Positions 50,224 through 59,220 of a stretch of DNA of 64,000 bases are shown here, piece after piece. A program made the position numbers and the translations under genes. Source of the stretch: Methylobacterium sp. E-066 (lineage in GTDB: Bacteria > Pseudomonadota > Alphaproteobacteria > Rhizobiales > Beijerinckiaceae); assembly GCF_022829635.1 (NCBI RefSeq), contig NZ_JAKSYO010000207.1, positions 1 to 64,000 on the forward strand. The letters run 5' to 3'. Every line of letters starts with the position of its first letter. Position 1 is the first letter of the stretch. The notes under the pieces are model-generated. The model did no database searches. It was not told the DNA's origin and worked only from the letters and a program-made list of their open reading frames with translations.

Positions 50224-51891
50224 TCACGGCCGGGTGAGCCAAGTGCCGTAGAAGCTCGGCCGTCCGACCGCCTCGAAGGCCAGCCCCTTGACCAGGGGCG
50301 AGGCCGCGAAGGCCTGGGGCTCCTCGAAGATCGGGATCACGTAGGCTTGGTCGAGCAGGTATTCCTGGACCTCGCCGACCAGCTGGAGGCGCTTCGCCCG
50401 GTCCGGCTCGCCCGCGATCGCATCGAAAAGGCCGTTCAGCCTTTCGTCGACGAAGGCCTGGACCTTCGTCGACGATCCGCCCTTCTGAAGGAGCGCGTCG
50501 CGGTTCTTCGGATAGAACTGGCTCTTGATCACGTCCGGGTCGGCGCGGCCGACCATCACGGGCGCGACGCCGGTCTTGAGCGGGTCGAGCATGTCGAGGG
50601 TGCGGCTGCCGGAATCGCCGGCGAGCACGGACAGCTTCACGCCGACCTTCGCCCATTGCTGCGCGACGAGCTGCAGCATGTCCTTGTTCTGCGGCTGCGG
50701 CAGAGATTCGTAGGCGGTGAGCGCGAGTTCGCGGCCGTCCTTGCGGCGGATGCCGTCGGGGCCGACCCGCCAGCCCGCCTCGTCGAGGAGCCTCCGCGCG
50801 GCCACCGCGTCCGGCGCGAGCTTCGCGGAGAGATCGCGGTAGCCGGTCGCCGTCGCGGCGATCACCGAGGTCGCGCGGGGATAGTGCTCCGAGTAGAGCG
50901 TATCCACGATCTCGCGGGTGTCGGTGGCGAGGGTCAGTGCCCGGCGCACCCGAAGGTCCGCGACCAGCGGATTGTCGGGCCGGAACGCGATCGAATTGTT
51001 CACGCCCCGCGTCGAGGGCGCCGAGATCGGAAAACCCTTCGCCTCCACCTCGCGCTCGTCATAGGCCTGGATCTGGCGGATGATATGCGCCTGACCGGCC
51101 AGGAGTGCGCCGATCCGGACGCTGTCCTCCGGCGTCACGATCAGCTTGATCCCATCGAGATAGGCCCGCCCGCCATGGCTGGATTGCGGCGGCCCCCAGG
51201 CATAGTCCTTGCGCGCGGCGAACTGGATCTCGCGCCCGAGCGTCTCGCGGACGATGACGAACGGCCCCGAGCCGACGATCCGGGTCGCGTCGCCGAGCTG
51301 ATCGAAGGGCAGGGCCAGCGTCTTCGGCGCGACGAGCCCCGAGCCGATGACCGAGGTCGCCTGCAGGAAGCCCGGCGAGGGCTTGGTGAAGTGGAAGCGC
51401 ACCGTGAGCGGCCCGAGCACCGCGCTGCGGGCGTAGTTGTTGATCGCCTCCGAGACCGGCAGCTTGAGGTCCTTGTTGCCAAGACCGAACGTGTCGAAGT
51501 TTTTGGCGACCGCTGCGGCATCGACGGGGGTGCCGTCGGAGAAGGTCACGCCCTCGCGGATCTCGAACGTGTAGGCGGTGGCATCCGCGTCGACCGTCCA
51601 GGACTTGGCGATCCACGGTTCGATCTCGAGGGTCTTCGGGTTCTGATAGGTGAGCTTGTCGGTGATCTGGTTGAGGATGCCGCCGTTCGGGTAGAAGCCG
51701 CCCGCCGGGGGATACAGGTTCGTGTGCGCCTGCTGCTCCAGGTAGACCAGCGTGCCGCCCGTCACGGGCTCCTCCGCGGCCGAGGCCGGCACCGCGACGA
51801 ACGCCGCCAGCACGGCCGCCACGGCGCCGAGGGCGGCACGACGCGTCGCCGCATCGCCGCCCCAGCGCCGGCTCGCTTCGTCCCTGGTCAT
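50224..51891 (-). CDS. Peptide/nickel-type ABC substrate-binding protein
   Basis: The 555-residue protein belongs to the large SBP family of DppA/OppA. It has a signal peptide ending ASAA, LVYLEQQAHTNLYPPAGGFYPNGGILNQITDKLTYQNP, TFEIREGVTFSDGTPVDAAAVAKNFD and the late VMVGRADPDVIKSQFYPKN loop that lines the pocket. GGGAG before the ATG at 51891 supports the start. It heads the operon of four genes (50224 to 46753) and its ligand in this setting may be an organosulfur compound, but could be a peptide. Confidence 0.92.
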   Translation of the reverse strand: MTRDEASRRWGGDAATRRAALGAVAAVLAAFVAVPASAAEEPVTGGTLVYLEQQAHTNLYPPAGGFYPNGGILNQITDKLTYQNPKTLEIEPWIAKSWTVDADATAYTFEIREGVTFSDGTPVDAAAVAKNFDTFGLGNKDLKLPVSEAINNYARSAVLGPLTVRFHFTKPSPGFLQATSVIGSGLVAPKTLALPFDQLGDATRIVGSGPFVIVRETLGREIQFAARKDYAWGPPQSSHGGRAYLDGIKLIVTPEDSVRIGALLAGQAHIIRQIQAYDEREVEAKGFPISAPSTRGVNNSIAFRPDNPLVADLRVRRALTLATDTREIVDTLYSEHYPRATSVIAATATGYRDLSAKLAPDAVAARRLLDEAGWRVGPDGIRRKDGRELALTAYESLPQPQNKDMLQLVAQQWAKVGVKLSVLAGDSGSRTLDMLDPLKTGVAPVMVGRADPDVIKSQFYPKNRDALLQKGGSSTKVQAFVDERLNGLFDAIAGEPDRAKRLQLVGEVQEYLLDQAYVIPIFEEPQAFAASPLVKGLAFEAVGRPSFYGTWLTRP

Positions 51892-52125
51892 CTTCGATCT
51901 CCCGTCTCTCACCATAGAGGACCGGCCTTTGTCGCGATGCAATAAGCGCCGATCACAAAGCGACATCCTTCTATCCAGCCAGGATTCCCGGGGATGCTTT
52001 GTCCATTGCTTGCGGCGCTTTCGTAAATAACCATCGCTTTGTTTGCGGTGGGCTTTCGTGGCACGCTGCGCGGGGATGAACCGCTTCGCTTCCGAACGGC
52101 GAAGCAGCGAGGATGGACCTGCCGC

Positions 52126-52860
52126 ATGCCGCTCAGCCTGGACCACGTCGTCATCGCCGTCGCCGATCTCGACGCCGCGATCCGGGATTACGGGGCGCTG
52201 GGCTTCACGGTGGTTCCGGGCGGCGAGCATGCGGGTGGCGTCACCCACAACGCCCTCGTGGTCTTCGCCGACGGCACCTACCTGGAGCTGATCGCTTTCC
52301 GCCGGCCCGATCTGGATTCCCGCTGGTGGCGGCTGCTCGACCGGGCGGGCGAAGGGTTTGTCGATTACGCGCTGCTCCCCGACGATGTCGGCGCCGCGAT
52401 CGCGCGCGCCAACGCGCGCGGCCTCGATCTCGAAGGGCCGTTCGACGGCGGCCGCGCCCGCCCGGACGGCGCCGTGCTGCGGTGGCAGACGGCGCGCTCG
52501 CCGCGCCCGGACGTGCCCTTCCTGTGCGGCGACCTCACGCCGCGGGCCCTGCGCGTGCCGGAGGGGGCGGCCCGGCACCACGCCAACAGCGTCTCGGGCA
52601 TTGCCGAGGTCGCGGTCGCCGTGAGGGATCGGGCGGTCAGCGCGCAACGGTACCAGGCCCTGCTGGCCGCAGATCCCGGGCAGACGGCGTTCACCCTGGG
52701 CGGCAGCATCCTGCGGCTCGAGTCGGGCGCCGAGGTCGCGCAGGCCGTCGATGCAAGGGACGAGGGGCCTTACGCCGTGCGGTTCCGGTCGTCCGGCCCG
52801 GCGGCGGAACTCGATCCGGCCCGCACGCACGGCGCACGCCTTCAGGTCGGGGCCGCTTGA
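52126..52860 (+). CDS. VOC/glyoxalase-fold protein
   Basis: The 244-residue protein has a vicinal-oxygen-chelate half-fold at the N-terminus (LDHVVIAVADLDAAIRDYGALGFTVVPGGEH, THNALVVFADGTYLELIAF) and a second copy (HHANSVSGIAEVAVAVRD...AFTLGGSILRLES). Glyoxalase-3-like proteins of this length include lyases, dioxygenases and resistance proteins, so the reaction is not fixed. It is divergent from the peptide-type binding protein gene and shares its promoter region (51892-52125, where I see no other gene). Confidence 0.8.
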   Translation: MPLSLDHVVIAVADLDAAIRDYGALGFTVVPGGEHAGGVTHNALVVFADGTYLELIAFRRPDLDSRWWRLLDRAGEGFVDYALLPDDVGAAIARANARGLDLEGPFDGGRARPDGAVLRWQTARSPRPDVPFLCGDLTPRALRVPEGAARHHANSVSGIAEVAVAVRDRAVSAQRYQALLAADPGQTAFTLGGSILRLESGAEVAQAVDARDEGPYAVRFRSSGPAAELDPARTHGARLQVGAA

Positions 52861-52881
52861 CCCAGCCGACAGCCGATTCCC

Positions 52882-53949
52882 TCAGCCGAGGGGACCATGA
52901 TAGGTCGGCTTCGGACCGGTTCTGACAGCCGGGCTCGACCACGCGCCCGATCGGCGCTGGAGGCCGGGCGCGGGATCGGGTTGGGGTGTCCGGTCTCCCT
53001 CGACGCCAGGCTGGGAGAGGTAGCGCTCGCCGCTATCCGCGATGATGGCGACGATGGTCCGGCCGGCATTCTCCGGCCGCGCGGCCAATTGGGCTGCCGC
53101 GAACAGAACCGCCCCCGAGGACGGCCCTGCCGTGAGCCCTTCGTCCCGCGCCAGCGCCCGGGCCGTGAGCCGAGCCTGGGCCGTCTCGCACGCGATCACC
53201 GCGTCGACGACGCCGGAATCGTAGTTGCCGGGGAGATGCTGCGCCTCCACCTCGGTCACCTTGTGCACGCCCTCGACGGTGTCCACGTCCGGATGGTCGG
53301 GGGTCGGGACCGAGCCGGCCGCCGGCTCGACCACCACCACCTTCAGGCCGGGCTTCTGCGCTTTCAGGTAGCGGCCGGTGCCCGAGACCGTGCCCCCGGT
53401 TCCCACCGCCGACACGAGGATGTCGACCGCCCCCGCCGTATCGCGCCAGATCTCCGGGCCGGTCGTCTCGAAATGGATCCGGGGGTTGGCCGGATTGCTG
53501 CGCTGGTTGGTGTAGAGGGCGTCCGGATTCTCCTGTTGCACCCGATCGATGATGAGGTCCACGGCGCCGGGCTGCAGGAACTCGGCATCGTCGATCAGGA
53601 TCGTCCGGGCGCCGTATTGGTGGATCAGGGCGATCTTCTCGGGGCTCGTGGAGGCGCGCAGGTAGAACTTCGCCCGGTAGCCCCGGGCCGCGGCCAGGGC
53701 CGCGAGCCCGATCCCGGTATTGCCGCTGGTGAGATCGACCAGCGTCTGGCCGGGCCGGAGATGCCCCTCGGCCTCCGCGGCGCGGATGATCCCCCAGGCG
53801 GTGCGGTCCTTGATGCTGCCGGCCGGGTTCAGATACTCGATCTTCGCCAGGATGCGGCAGGGACTGGTCTGCCGGCCGCCGAAGCGCTTGAGTTCCAGCA
53901 GCGGCGTGTTGCCGATCAGCGCGGCGAGATGATCGGACCATGCGGTCAT
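52882..53949 (-). CDS. cysK: Cysteine synthase (O-acetylserine sulfhydrylase type)
   Basis: The 355-residue protein shows the PLP lysine in NPAGSIKDR (K47), TSGNTGIGLA, STSPEKIALIHQYGA, GTGGTVSGTGRY and SGERYLS, all diagnostic of CysK/CysM. It transfers sulfide or thiosulfate to O-acetylserine to make cysteine. It overlaps the stop region of the ABC ATPase upstream (ATGA) and is therefore the last gene of a transporter operon, which supports a sulfur substrate for that importer. The last 35 residues (after about 320) are a basic, proline-rich extension not found in typical CysK. Confidence 0.92.
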   Translation of the reverse strand: MTAWSDHLAALIGNTPLLELKRFGGRQTSPCRILAKIEYLNPAGSIKDRTAWGIIRAAEAEGHLRPGQTLVDLTSGNTGIGLAALAAARGYRAKFYLRASTSPEKIALIHQYGARTILIDDAEFLQPGAVDLIIDRVQQENPDALYTNQRSNPANPRIHFETTGPEIWRDTAGAVDILVSAVGTGGTVSGTGRYLKAQKPGLKVVVVEPAAGSVPTPDHPDVDTVEGVHKVTEVEAQHLPGNYDSGVVDAVIACETAQARLTARALARDEGLTAGPSSGAVLFAAAQLAARPENAGRTIVAIIADSGERYLSQPGVEGDRTPQPDPAPGLQRRSGAWSSPAVRTGPKPTYHGPLG

Positions 53950-55709
53950 GCGTGGATCTCCAAGCCGGGCGCGCGCGCGGCATCGCTCGGACCGATCGGT
54001 TCGGCGGCCGCGTCCGGCGCCGCGCGGGCCGGCAGCGCGGGCAGCGCCGCCAGAAGGCGCCGGGTGTAGGAATCCGCGGGCGCCGCGAAGATGTCCTCGA
54101 CCGGGCCGGTCTCGACGATCCGGCCATCCTTCATCACCGCGACGCGGTCGCTCATGTGCTGGATCACGCCGAGATCGTGCGAGATCAGCAGGAGGGTCAG
54201 GCCGAAGCGGTGCTGAAGGTCGGCCAGAAGGTCCAGGATCTGGGCCTGGGTCGTGACGTCGAGGGCCGAGACCGGCTCGTCGCAGACGAGGAGGTCGGGT
54301 TGGCCGGCCAGGGCCTGGGCGATCGCCACGCGCTGGCGCTGGCCACCCGAGAGCGTTCTCGGTCGCCGCGCCAGCATCTCGCGGGGCAGCCCGACGAGGG
54401 CCATCAGTTCGGCCGCCCGCGCGGCGCGCTGGCCGGCGGCGAGGCCGGGCTGCAGGCGCAGGGGCTGTTCGAGGATCCGCCGCACGGTGTCGCGCGGATC
54501 GAACGAGCCGAGAGGATCCTGGACGATGGTCTGGATCCGTGGGCGCAACGGTCGGCGGCTCCGCTCCGGTAGCGTGCTCCAGGGTCGCCCCTCGAACAGG
54601 ACTTCGCCGCGATCCGCCCGCTGAAGGGCGAGGACGACCCGGCCCAGGGTGGTCTTCCCCGAGCCCGATTCACCGACGATGCCGAAGGTCTCGCCCTGCC
54701 GCACCCGAAGCGAGACCCCGGCCAGGGCATCGACCGCCCCGCCCGGGCGGGAAAACCGGACGGCGACGTCGCGGACTTCGAGGATGGGCTCGGCCGGACG
54801 AGGATCCCGCGCCCGCTCCGGGCGGGGGCCGGCTCTGGACAGCCAGCTCTGGCGCGTCTCGGGCCCCGGGACCGCGGCCAGCAGGCGGCGGGTATAGGCG
54901 TGGCGGGGATCGGCCAGCACCGCCCGGGCCGGACCCGCCTCGACGATCGCGCCGTGCTGCATCACGGCGATCGTGTCAGCGACCTGGGCCGCGACCGCGA
55001 GGTCGTGCGTGATCAGCAGCAGCCCGTGGCCGGCCCGGGCCAGATCCGCGAAGACCGCCAGGATCTGGCGCTGGATCGTCACGTCAAGGGCGGTGGTCGG
55101 CTCGTCGGCGATGAGGAGACGCGGACGGCCTGCCAGCGCCGAGGCGATGAGCGCCCGCTGCCGCAGGCCTCCGGAGAGTTCGTGCGGGTATTGCGCCGCC
55201 CGGATTGCGGGGTCGGGGATGCCGACGCGGGCGAGCAGGGCCTGCACCTCCCCCGCCACCGCGTCCCGGGGCAGCAGGCGATGCGCGAGGATCGGCTCGG
55301 CGACCTCCTGGCCGATCCTGCGCAGCGGATCGAGGGAGACCAGGGCATCCTGGAGCACGAACCCGACCTGCCGGCCGCGGACGGCGCGCCACCGGCGCTC
55401 CGAGAGGCCGAGCAGGTCGAGGGCCCGGCCCTCGTGGCCGGTCAGCCGCAGCGCCTCGGCCCGGATCCGGGCGCGGGCCCCCGCCAGCCCGACAAGGGCC
55501 CGGGCGGTGACCGACTTGCCCGATCCCGATTCGCCGACCAGCGCCAGGACCTCGCCCGGCCTGATCGTGAAGGAGATGCCGCGCACCACCTCGTCCGGAC
55601 CGCTCCGGCCCGGAAAGGCGACGTGCAGCCCCTCGACCGCGAGGACGGGGGTGGACCGAGCCTCCTCCCGGAGAACCGGATCGCGGGGATCGGCGCCCGC
55701 GCCGGTCAC
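53946..55709 (-). CDS. Peptide-type ABC transporter, fused double ATPase
   Basis: The 587-residue protein carries two cassettes: Walker A GESGSGKSV, signature LSGGLRQR and Walker B LLIADEPTTALD; then Walker A GESGSGKTT, signature LSGGQRQR and Walker B LLVCDEPVSALD. It resembles GsiA. GTG 55709 overlaps the permease stop. It is a second, complete, peptide-type importer and is followed by cysteine synthase. Confidence 0.92.
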   Translation of the reverse strand: MTGAGADPRDPVLREEARSTPVLAVEGLHVAFPGRSGPDEVVRGISFTIRPGEVLALVGESGSGKSVTARALVGLAGARARIRAEALRLTGHEGRALDLLGLSERRWRAVRGRQVGFVLQDALVSLDPLRRIGQEVAEPILAHRLLPRDAVAGEVQALLARVGIPDPAIRAAQYPHELSGGLRQRALIASALAGRPRLLIADEPTTALDVTIQRQILAVFADLARAGHGLLLITHDLAVAAQVADTIAVMQHGAIVEAGPARAVLADPRHAYTRRLLAAVPGPETRQSWLSRAGPRPERARDPRPAEPILEVRDVAVRFSRPGGAVDALAGVSLRVRQGETFGIVGESGSGKTTLGRVVLALQRADRGEVLFEGRPWSTLPERSRRPLRPRIQTIVQDPLGSFDPRDTVRRILEQPLRLQPGLAAGQRAARAAELMALVGLPREMLARRPRTLSGGQRQRVAIAQALAGQPDLLVCDEPVSALDVTTQAQILDLLADLQHRFGLTLLLISHDLGVIQHMSDRVAVMKDGRIVETGPVEDIFAAPADSYTRRLLAALPALPARAAPDAAAEPIGPSDAARAPGLEIHA

Positions 55710-56572
55710 GAGCCGTCGCTCCCGGCCAGCAGGTCTTGCAGCCCGCGCCCGAGGATCGTGATGGCGATCACCGAGACCGCGACGACGGTCGCCGGCAGGA
55801 CGCTGATCCAGGGCGCCGTGTCGAGGTAGTTCCGGCCGTCGGCCAGCAGCGCACCCCACTCGGCCACCGGCGGCACCACGCCGAGCCCGATGAAGCTCAG
55901 GGCCGAGGCGGTCAGGACCGCATGACCGAGGCCGATGGTCGCCACCACCACGAGCGGCCGGGTCGCATTCGGGATGACGTGACGGAGGATGATGGTCCGG
56001 CGCGGCTCGCCCAGCGCCACGGCGTGCTCGACATAGCCGGACCGGACGACCTGCAGGACCTGCGACCGCACCAGCCGCGCATAGCCGGCGATGCTCGAAA
56101 GACCCACCGCCAGCAGGGTGTTGGCCGGTCCGCGCCCCAGGGCCACGATGACGAGGAGCGCGAGCAGGATCTCGGGGAAGGCGAGGAAGACATCGATCAG
56201 CCGCACGAGGATCGCCCGCACGACCGGCGGGGCGAGCGCCGCCGCCAGTCCCAGCAGCACGCCGCCCGCGCAGGCGACCAGCGTCGCGCCGAGGCCGATG
56301 GTCAGGGACAGCGACGTGCCGTGGACCACCCGGGCGAAGACGTCCCGGCCCAGCTGGTCGGTCCCGAACCCGTGGGCCGGGCCGGGGGGCGCCAGGATCG
56401 CATCGGTGTCGATCGCGTCGGGGGCGAGCCCGGTGAACAGGCCGGGCGCGGCGGTGGCGACGGCCAGGAGCAGCACGGGGACGAGGGGCACGAGGAGGCC
56501 GGGCCTATGCCAGGGCGCGGGCGAGCCGCGATCGGGGCGGAGCCGGTCGATGATCGCGAGCATGTCGGTCAT
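55706..56572 (-). CDS. Peptide-type ABC permease (DppC-like)
   Basis: The 288-residue protein has GFGTDQLGRDVFARVVHGTSLSL and the EAA loop (YVEHAVALGEPRRTIILRHVIPNATRPLVVV) of DppC. It overlaps both neighbours by four bases. Confidence 0.92.
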   Translation of the reverse strand: MTDMLAIIDRLRPDRGSPAPWHRPGLLVPLVPVLLLAVATAAPGLFTGLAPDAIDTDAILAPPGPAHGFGTDQLGRDVFARVVHGTSLSLTIGLGATLVACAGGVLLGLAAALAPPVVRAILVRLIDVFLAFPEILLALLVIVALGRGPANTLLAVGLSSIAGYARLVRSQVLQVVRSGYVEHAVALGEPRRTIILRHVIPNATRPLVVVATIGLGHAVLTASALSFIGLGVVPPVAEWGALLADGRNYLDTAPWISVLPATVVAVSVIAITILGRGLQDLLAGSDGS

Positions 56573-57534
56573 GGCGCGGCCCGCCTCAGGCGCGGATCGA
56601 TGCGCCGGTACAGGGCGTCGAGGGAGAGATTGATCAGCACCGAGGCCAGCGCCGAGAGCATCACCAGGCCGAGGAGGAGCGGCATGTCCCGGGTCCGGAT
56701 CGCCTGGATCGTGATCTGGCCGATGCCGGAGCGACCGAACACCGTCTCGGTCAGGATCGAGCCGCCGAGCACGCCGGCGAACAGCGTGCCGGCCAGCGTC
56801 GAGGCGGCGAGCGCGGCATGCCGCAGGGCGTGGCGCAGGCGCAGCGCCGCCTCGCCGACGCCGCGCATCCGGATCGTGAGCGCGAAGGGCTGCGCCAGCG
56901 CCTCCTCCAGCCCGTCCCGCAGCACCTGCGCGAGAAGCGCGGCCAGCGGCAGGCTGAGCGCCACCGCCGGCAGGACCAGCGCCGGGATCCCGTCGCCGCC
57001 GATGATCGGAAACCAGCCGAGGGTGAAGCTGAACAGCACGATCAGCAGCAGGCCGAACCAGTAGACCGGCGTGCTCAGCACCACGAGTTCGAGGCCGGAG
57101 AGCACGCCGCGCAGCCATCCGCGGCGGCCGGCTGAGACCAGGGCGCTCGCGAGGCCGAGGCCGAGAGCCAGGACCATGGCAGCGCCCGCGAGCTGGAGCG
57201 TCGGGCCTGCGGCTTCGGCGATGACCGTGATCACCGGCAGCCGATACTGGTAGCTCTGGCCGAAATCCCCGGCGAGCGCGTGCGCGACGTAGCGGGCGTA
57301 CTGGACGGCCAGGGGCTGGTCGAGGCCGTAGCGCGCGACGAGGGCGGCCCGCTCCGCGGCGTCGACGACGTTCTCGCCGCCGGTCAGGATGGCGACGGGA
57401 TCGCCCGGAATCGCCTTGATCGCGACGAAGGCGATCGTCGCGGCCGCCCAGAGCACGCTGAGGATCACGCCGAGGCGCTGCAGCGCGACGACGAGCCCGG
57501 CCGGGGCGGTTCGGCTACGGGGCGAGCCAGGCAT
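56569..57534 (-). CDS. Peptide-type ABC permease (DppB-like)
   Basis: The 321-residue protein has six hydrophobic segments, AIPGDPV after the first, a VYWFGLLLIVLFS helix and the loop FALTIRMRGVGEAALRLRHALRHAALAASTL, standard for DppB. It overlaps the DppC-like gene and ends the upstream binding-protein gene's tail by 20 bases. Confidence 0.92.
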   Translation of the reverse strand: MPGSPRSRTAPAGLVVALQRLGVILSVLWAAATIAFVAIKAIPGDPVAILTGGENVVDAAERAALVARYGLDQPLAVQYARYVAHALAGDFGQSYQYRLPVITVIAEAAGPTLQLAGAAMVLALGLGLASALVSAGRRGWLRGVLSGLELVVLSTPVYWFGLLLIVLFSFTLGWFPIIGGDGIPALVLPAVALSLPLAALLAQVLRDGLEEALAQPFALTIRMRGVGEAALRLRHALRHAALAASTLAGTLFAGVLGGSILTETVFGRSGIGQITIQAIRTRDMPLLLGLVMLSALASVLINLSLDALYRRIDPRLRRAAP

Positions 57535-59170
57535 CGTAGAAGCTCGGCTTGGCGTTCGCTGTCCAGCTGATGCCGTTCAGGCGCTTCGACGCGCCGAGCT
57601 GGAACGCCGGCACGTAGAGCGGCACCGCGTAGGCGGACCCGATGATCTCGGCCTGGACCTGCCGGTAGAGGCCCCCGCGCACCGCGTCGGGCGCGCCGAC
57701 CGCCTGCGTCAGCGCCGCGTCGAGGGCGGTGACGCGGGAGAAATTCGCCCCGTTGGGCGGGATATAGGCCGCGTGGAAGACCGTGCGCAGGATATCCGGC
57801 TCGGGGCGGACATAGTAGATCGAGGCCATGTCGTAGTCGTTGGCGGCGGTCCGGGCCGTGAACCCGCCCGCATCGAGCGGATCCAGCTGAAGATCGAAGC
57901 CTGCTTTCTTCACCGCGTACTGGACGGCTTGGACCAGCGTGAGGTTGTCGGCCCCCGAGAAGGCGACGTCGTAGACGAAGCGGACGGCGAGCCGTGCCCC
58001 GGCCTTGGTGCGGATGCCTTCCGGGTCCGTCCGCGTCCAGCCGGCCTCGTCGAGCAGCCGCGCCGCCCGCTGCGGATCGAAGCCCCAGCTGTGCGCCACC
58101 GCCGGATCGTAATGGAGGGTCGCGGGGCCGAGGATGTTGTCGGCGGGCTTCAGGCTGCCGAAGAAGGCGACCTTGACCAGCGGCGGGATGTCGATCGCGC
58201 TCTGGAAGGCCTGTCGGACCCGGATATCGGCGAAGGGGCCGCGACTGGTGTTGAGGAACAGCGACCAGTTCACCCCCGGGTTCTCGCGCGTGACGACGCG
58301 CAGGCGCGGATCCGCCTGGACCGCGCGGAAATTCGCCGGCGGCACCTCGTCGATCGCCTGGATCTGGCCGCTCGTGAGCGCCCCGAGCCGCACCGCGGCT
58401 TCCGGCAGGTATCGGAACGCGATGGCGTCGAGATAGGCCGGCCCGGTATGGGCGGCAAAGCCTGGCCCCCACGCATAATCCTTGCGCCGGACCAGCTGGC
58501 TGCCGCTGCCCTTGACGTAGCGTTCGAGGATGAACGGGCCCGAGCCGACGACGGTGTTCGTGGTACTGCGCGCGTCGCGCAGGTAGGTCGGCGACTGGAT
58601 GCCGAGATAGGGCAGGCTCAGGCCCTGCAGCAGCGGCACGAAGGGCTGCTTGTACCGGAACACGACGGTGTCGGGGTCCGGGGCGGCCACGGTATCGAGC
58701 GGGCCGAGCAGGGACTTGGCGTAGCTCGACGTCGTCTTCGGGTCGAGGATGCGGTTGATGTTGAACGCCACCGCCTCGGCGTCGAGCCGGGTGCCGTCGC
58801 TGAAGGTCACGCCGCGGCGCAGATGGAACGTGTAGACGGTGTTGTCAGCATTCACCTCCCAGCGCTCGGCGAGCCAGGGGGTGAAGCTCTTGTCCTCGGC
58901 CTGACCGACGAGCGAATCGACCACGTGCCGGGTGATCAGGGCGGTGATCGAACTGCCGGTGATCGAGGGATCGATGATCGCCGTGTCGGAGGCGAGGCCG
59001 ACCGTCAGCGTCCCGCCCTGGACCGGCCCGTCCGCCCGGCAGTCCCGCGCCGCGGCGCCGAGGAGACAGACGGCGGCCGCCGCGAGCATGCCGAGCCGGC
59101 CCAGGATGGCGGGGCGCCGGAGGGGCCGGCCCGGGGCCGGATGGGGAGCATCGTCACGCAGGTTGGTCAT
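57515..59170 (-). CDS. Peptide/nickel-type ABC substrate-binding protein
   Basis: The 551-residue protein has a signal peptide ending DCRA, LTVGLASDTAIIDPSITGSSITALITRHVVDSLVG, YTFHLRRGVTFSDGTRLDAEAVAFNINRI and the ASIYYVRPEPDILRTVFHAAY pocket loop, typical of DppA-type proteins. The start at 59170 gives the signal peptide; the frame stays open far upstream in high-GC DNA, but that part belongs to other genes. It shares 20 bases with the DppB-like gene. Confidence 0.9.
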   Translation of the reverse strand: MTNLRDDAPHPAPGRPLRRPAILGRLGMLAAAAVCLLGAAARDCRADGPVQGGTLTVGLASDTAIIDPSITGSSITALITRHVVDSLVGQAEDKSFTPWLAERWEVNADNTVYTFHLRRGVTFSDGTRLDAEAVAFNINRILDPKTTSSYAKSLLGPLDTVAAPDPDTVVFRYKQPFVPLLQGLSLPYLGIQSPTYLRDARSTTNTVVGSGPFILERYVKGSGSQLVRRKDYAWGPGFAAHTGPAYLDAIAFRYLPEAAVRLGALTSGQIQAIDEVPPANFRAVQADPRLRVVTRENPGVNWSLFLNTSRGPFADIRVRQAFQSAIDIPPLVKVAFFGSLKPADNILGPATLHYDPAVAHSWGFDPQRAARLLDEAGWTRTDPEGIRTKAGARLAVRFVYDVAFSGADNLTLVQAVQYAVKKAGFDLQLDPLDAGGFTARTAANDYDMASIYYVRPEPDILRTVFHAAYIPPNGANFSRVTALDAALTQAVGAPDAVRGGLYRQVQAEIIGSAYAVPLYVPAFQLGASKRLNGISWTANAKPSFYDAWLAP

Positions 59171-59220
59171 GGCTGTCCGTCGGGGCCCCTCTGCCCGGAG
59201 TTGCGATCGATGCGGGCCGA

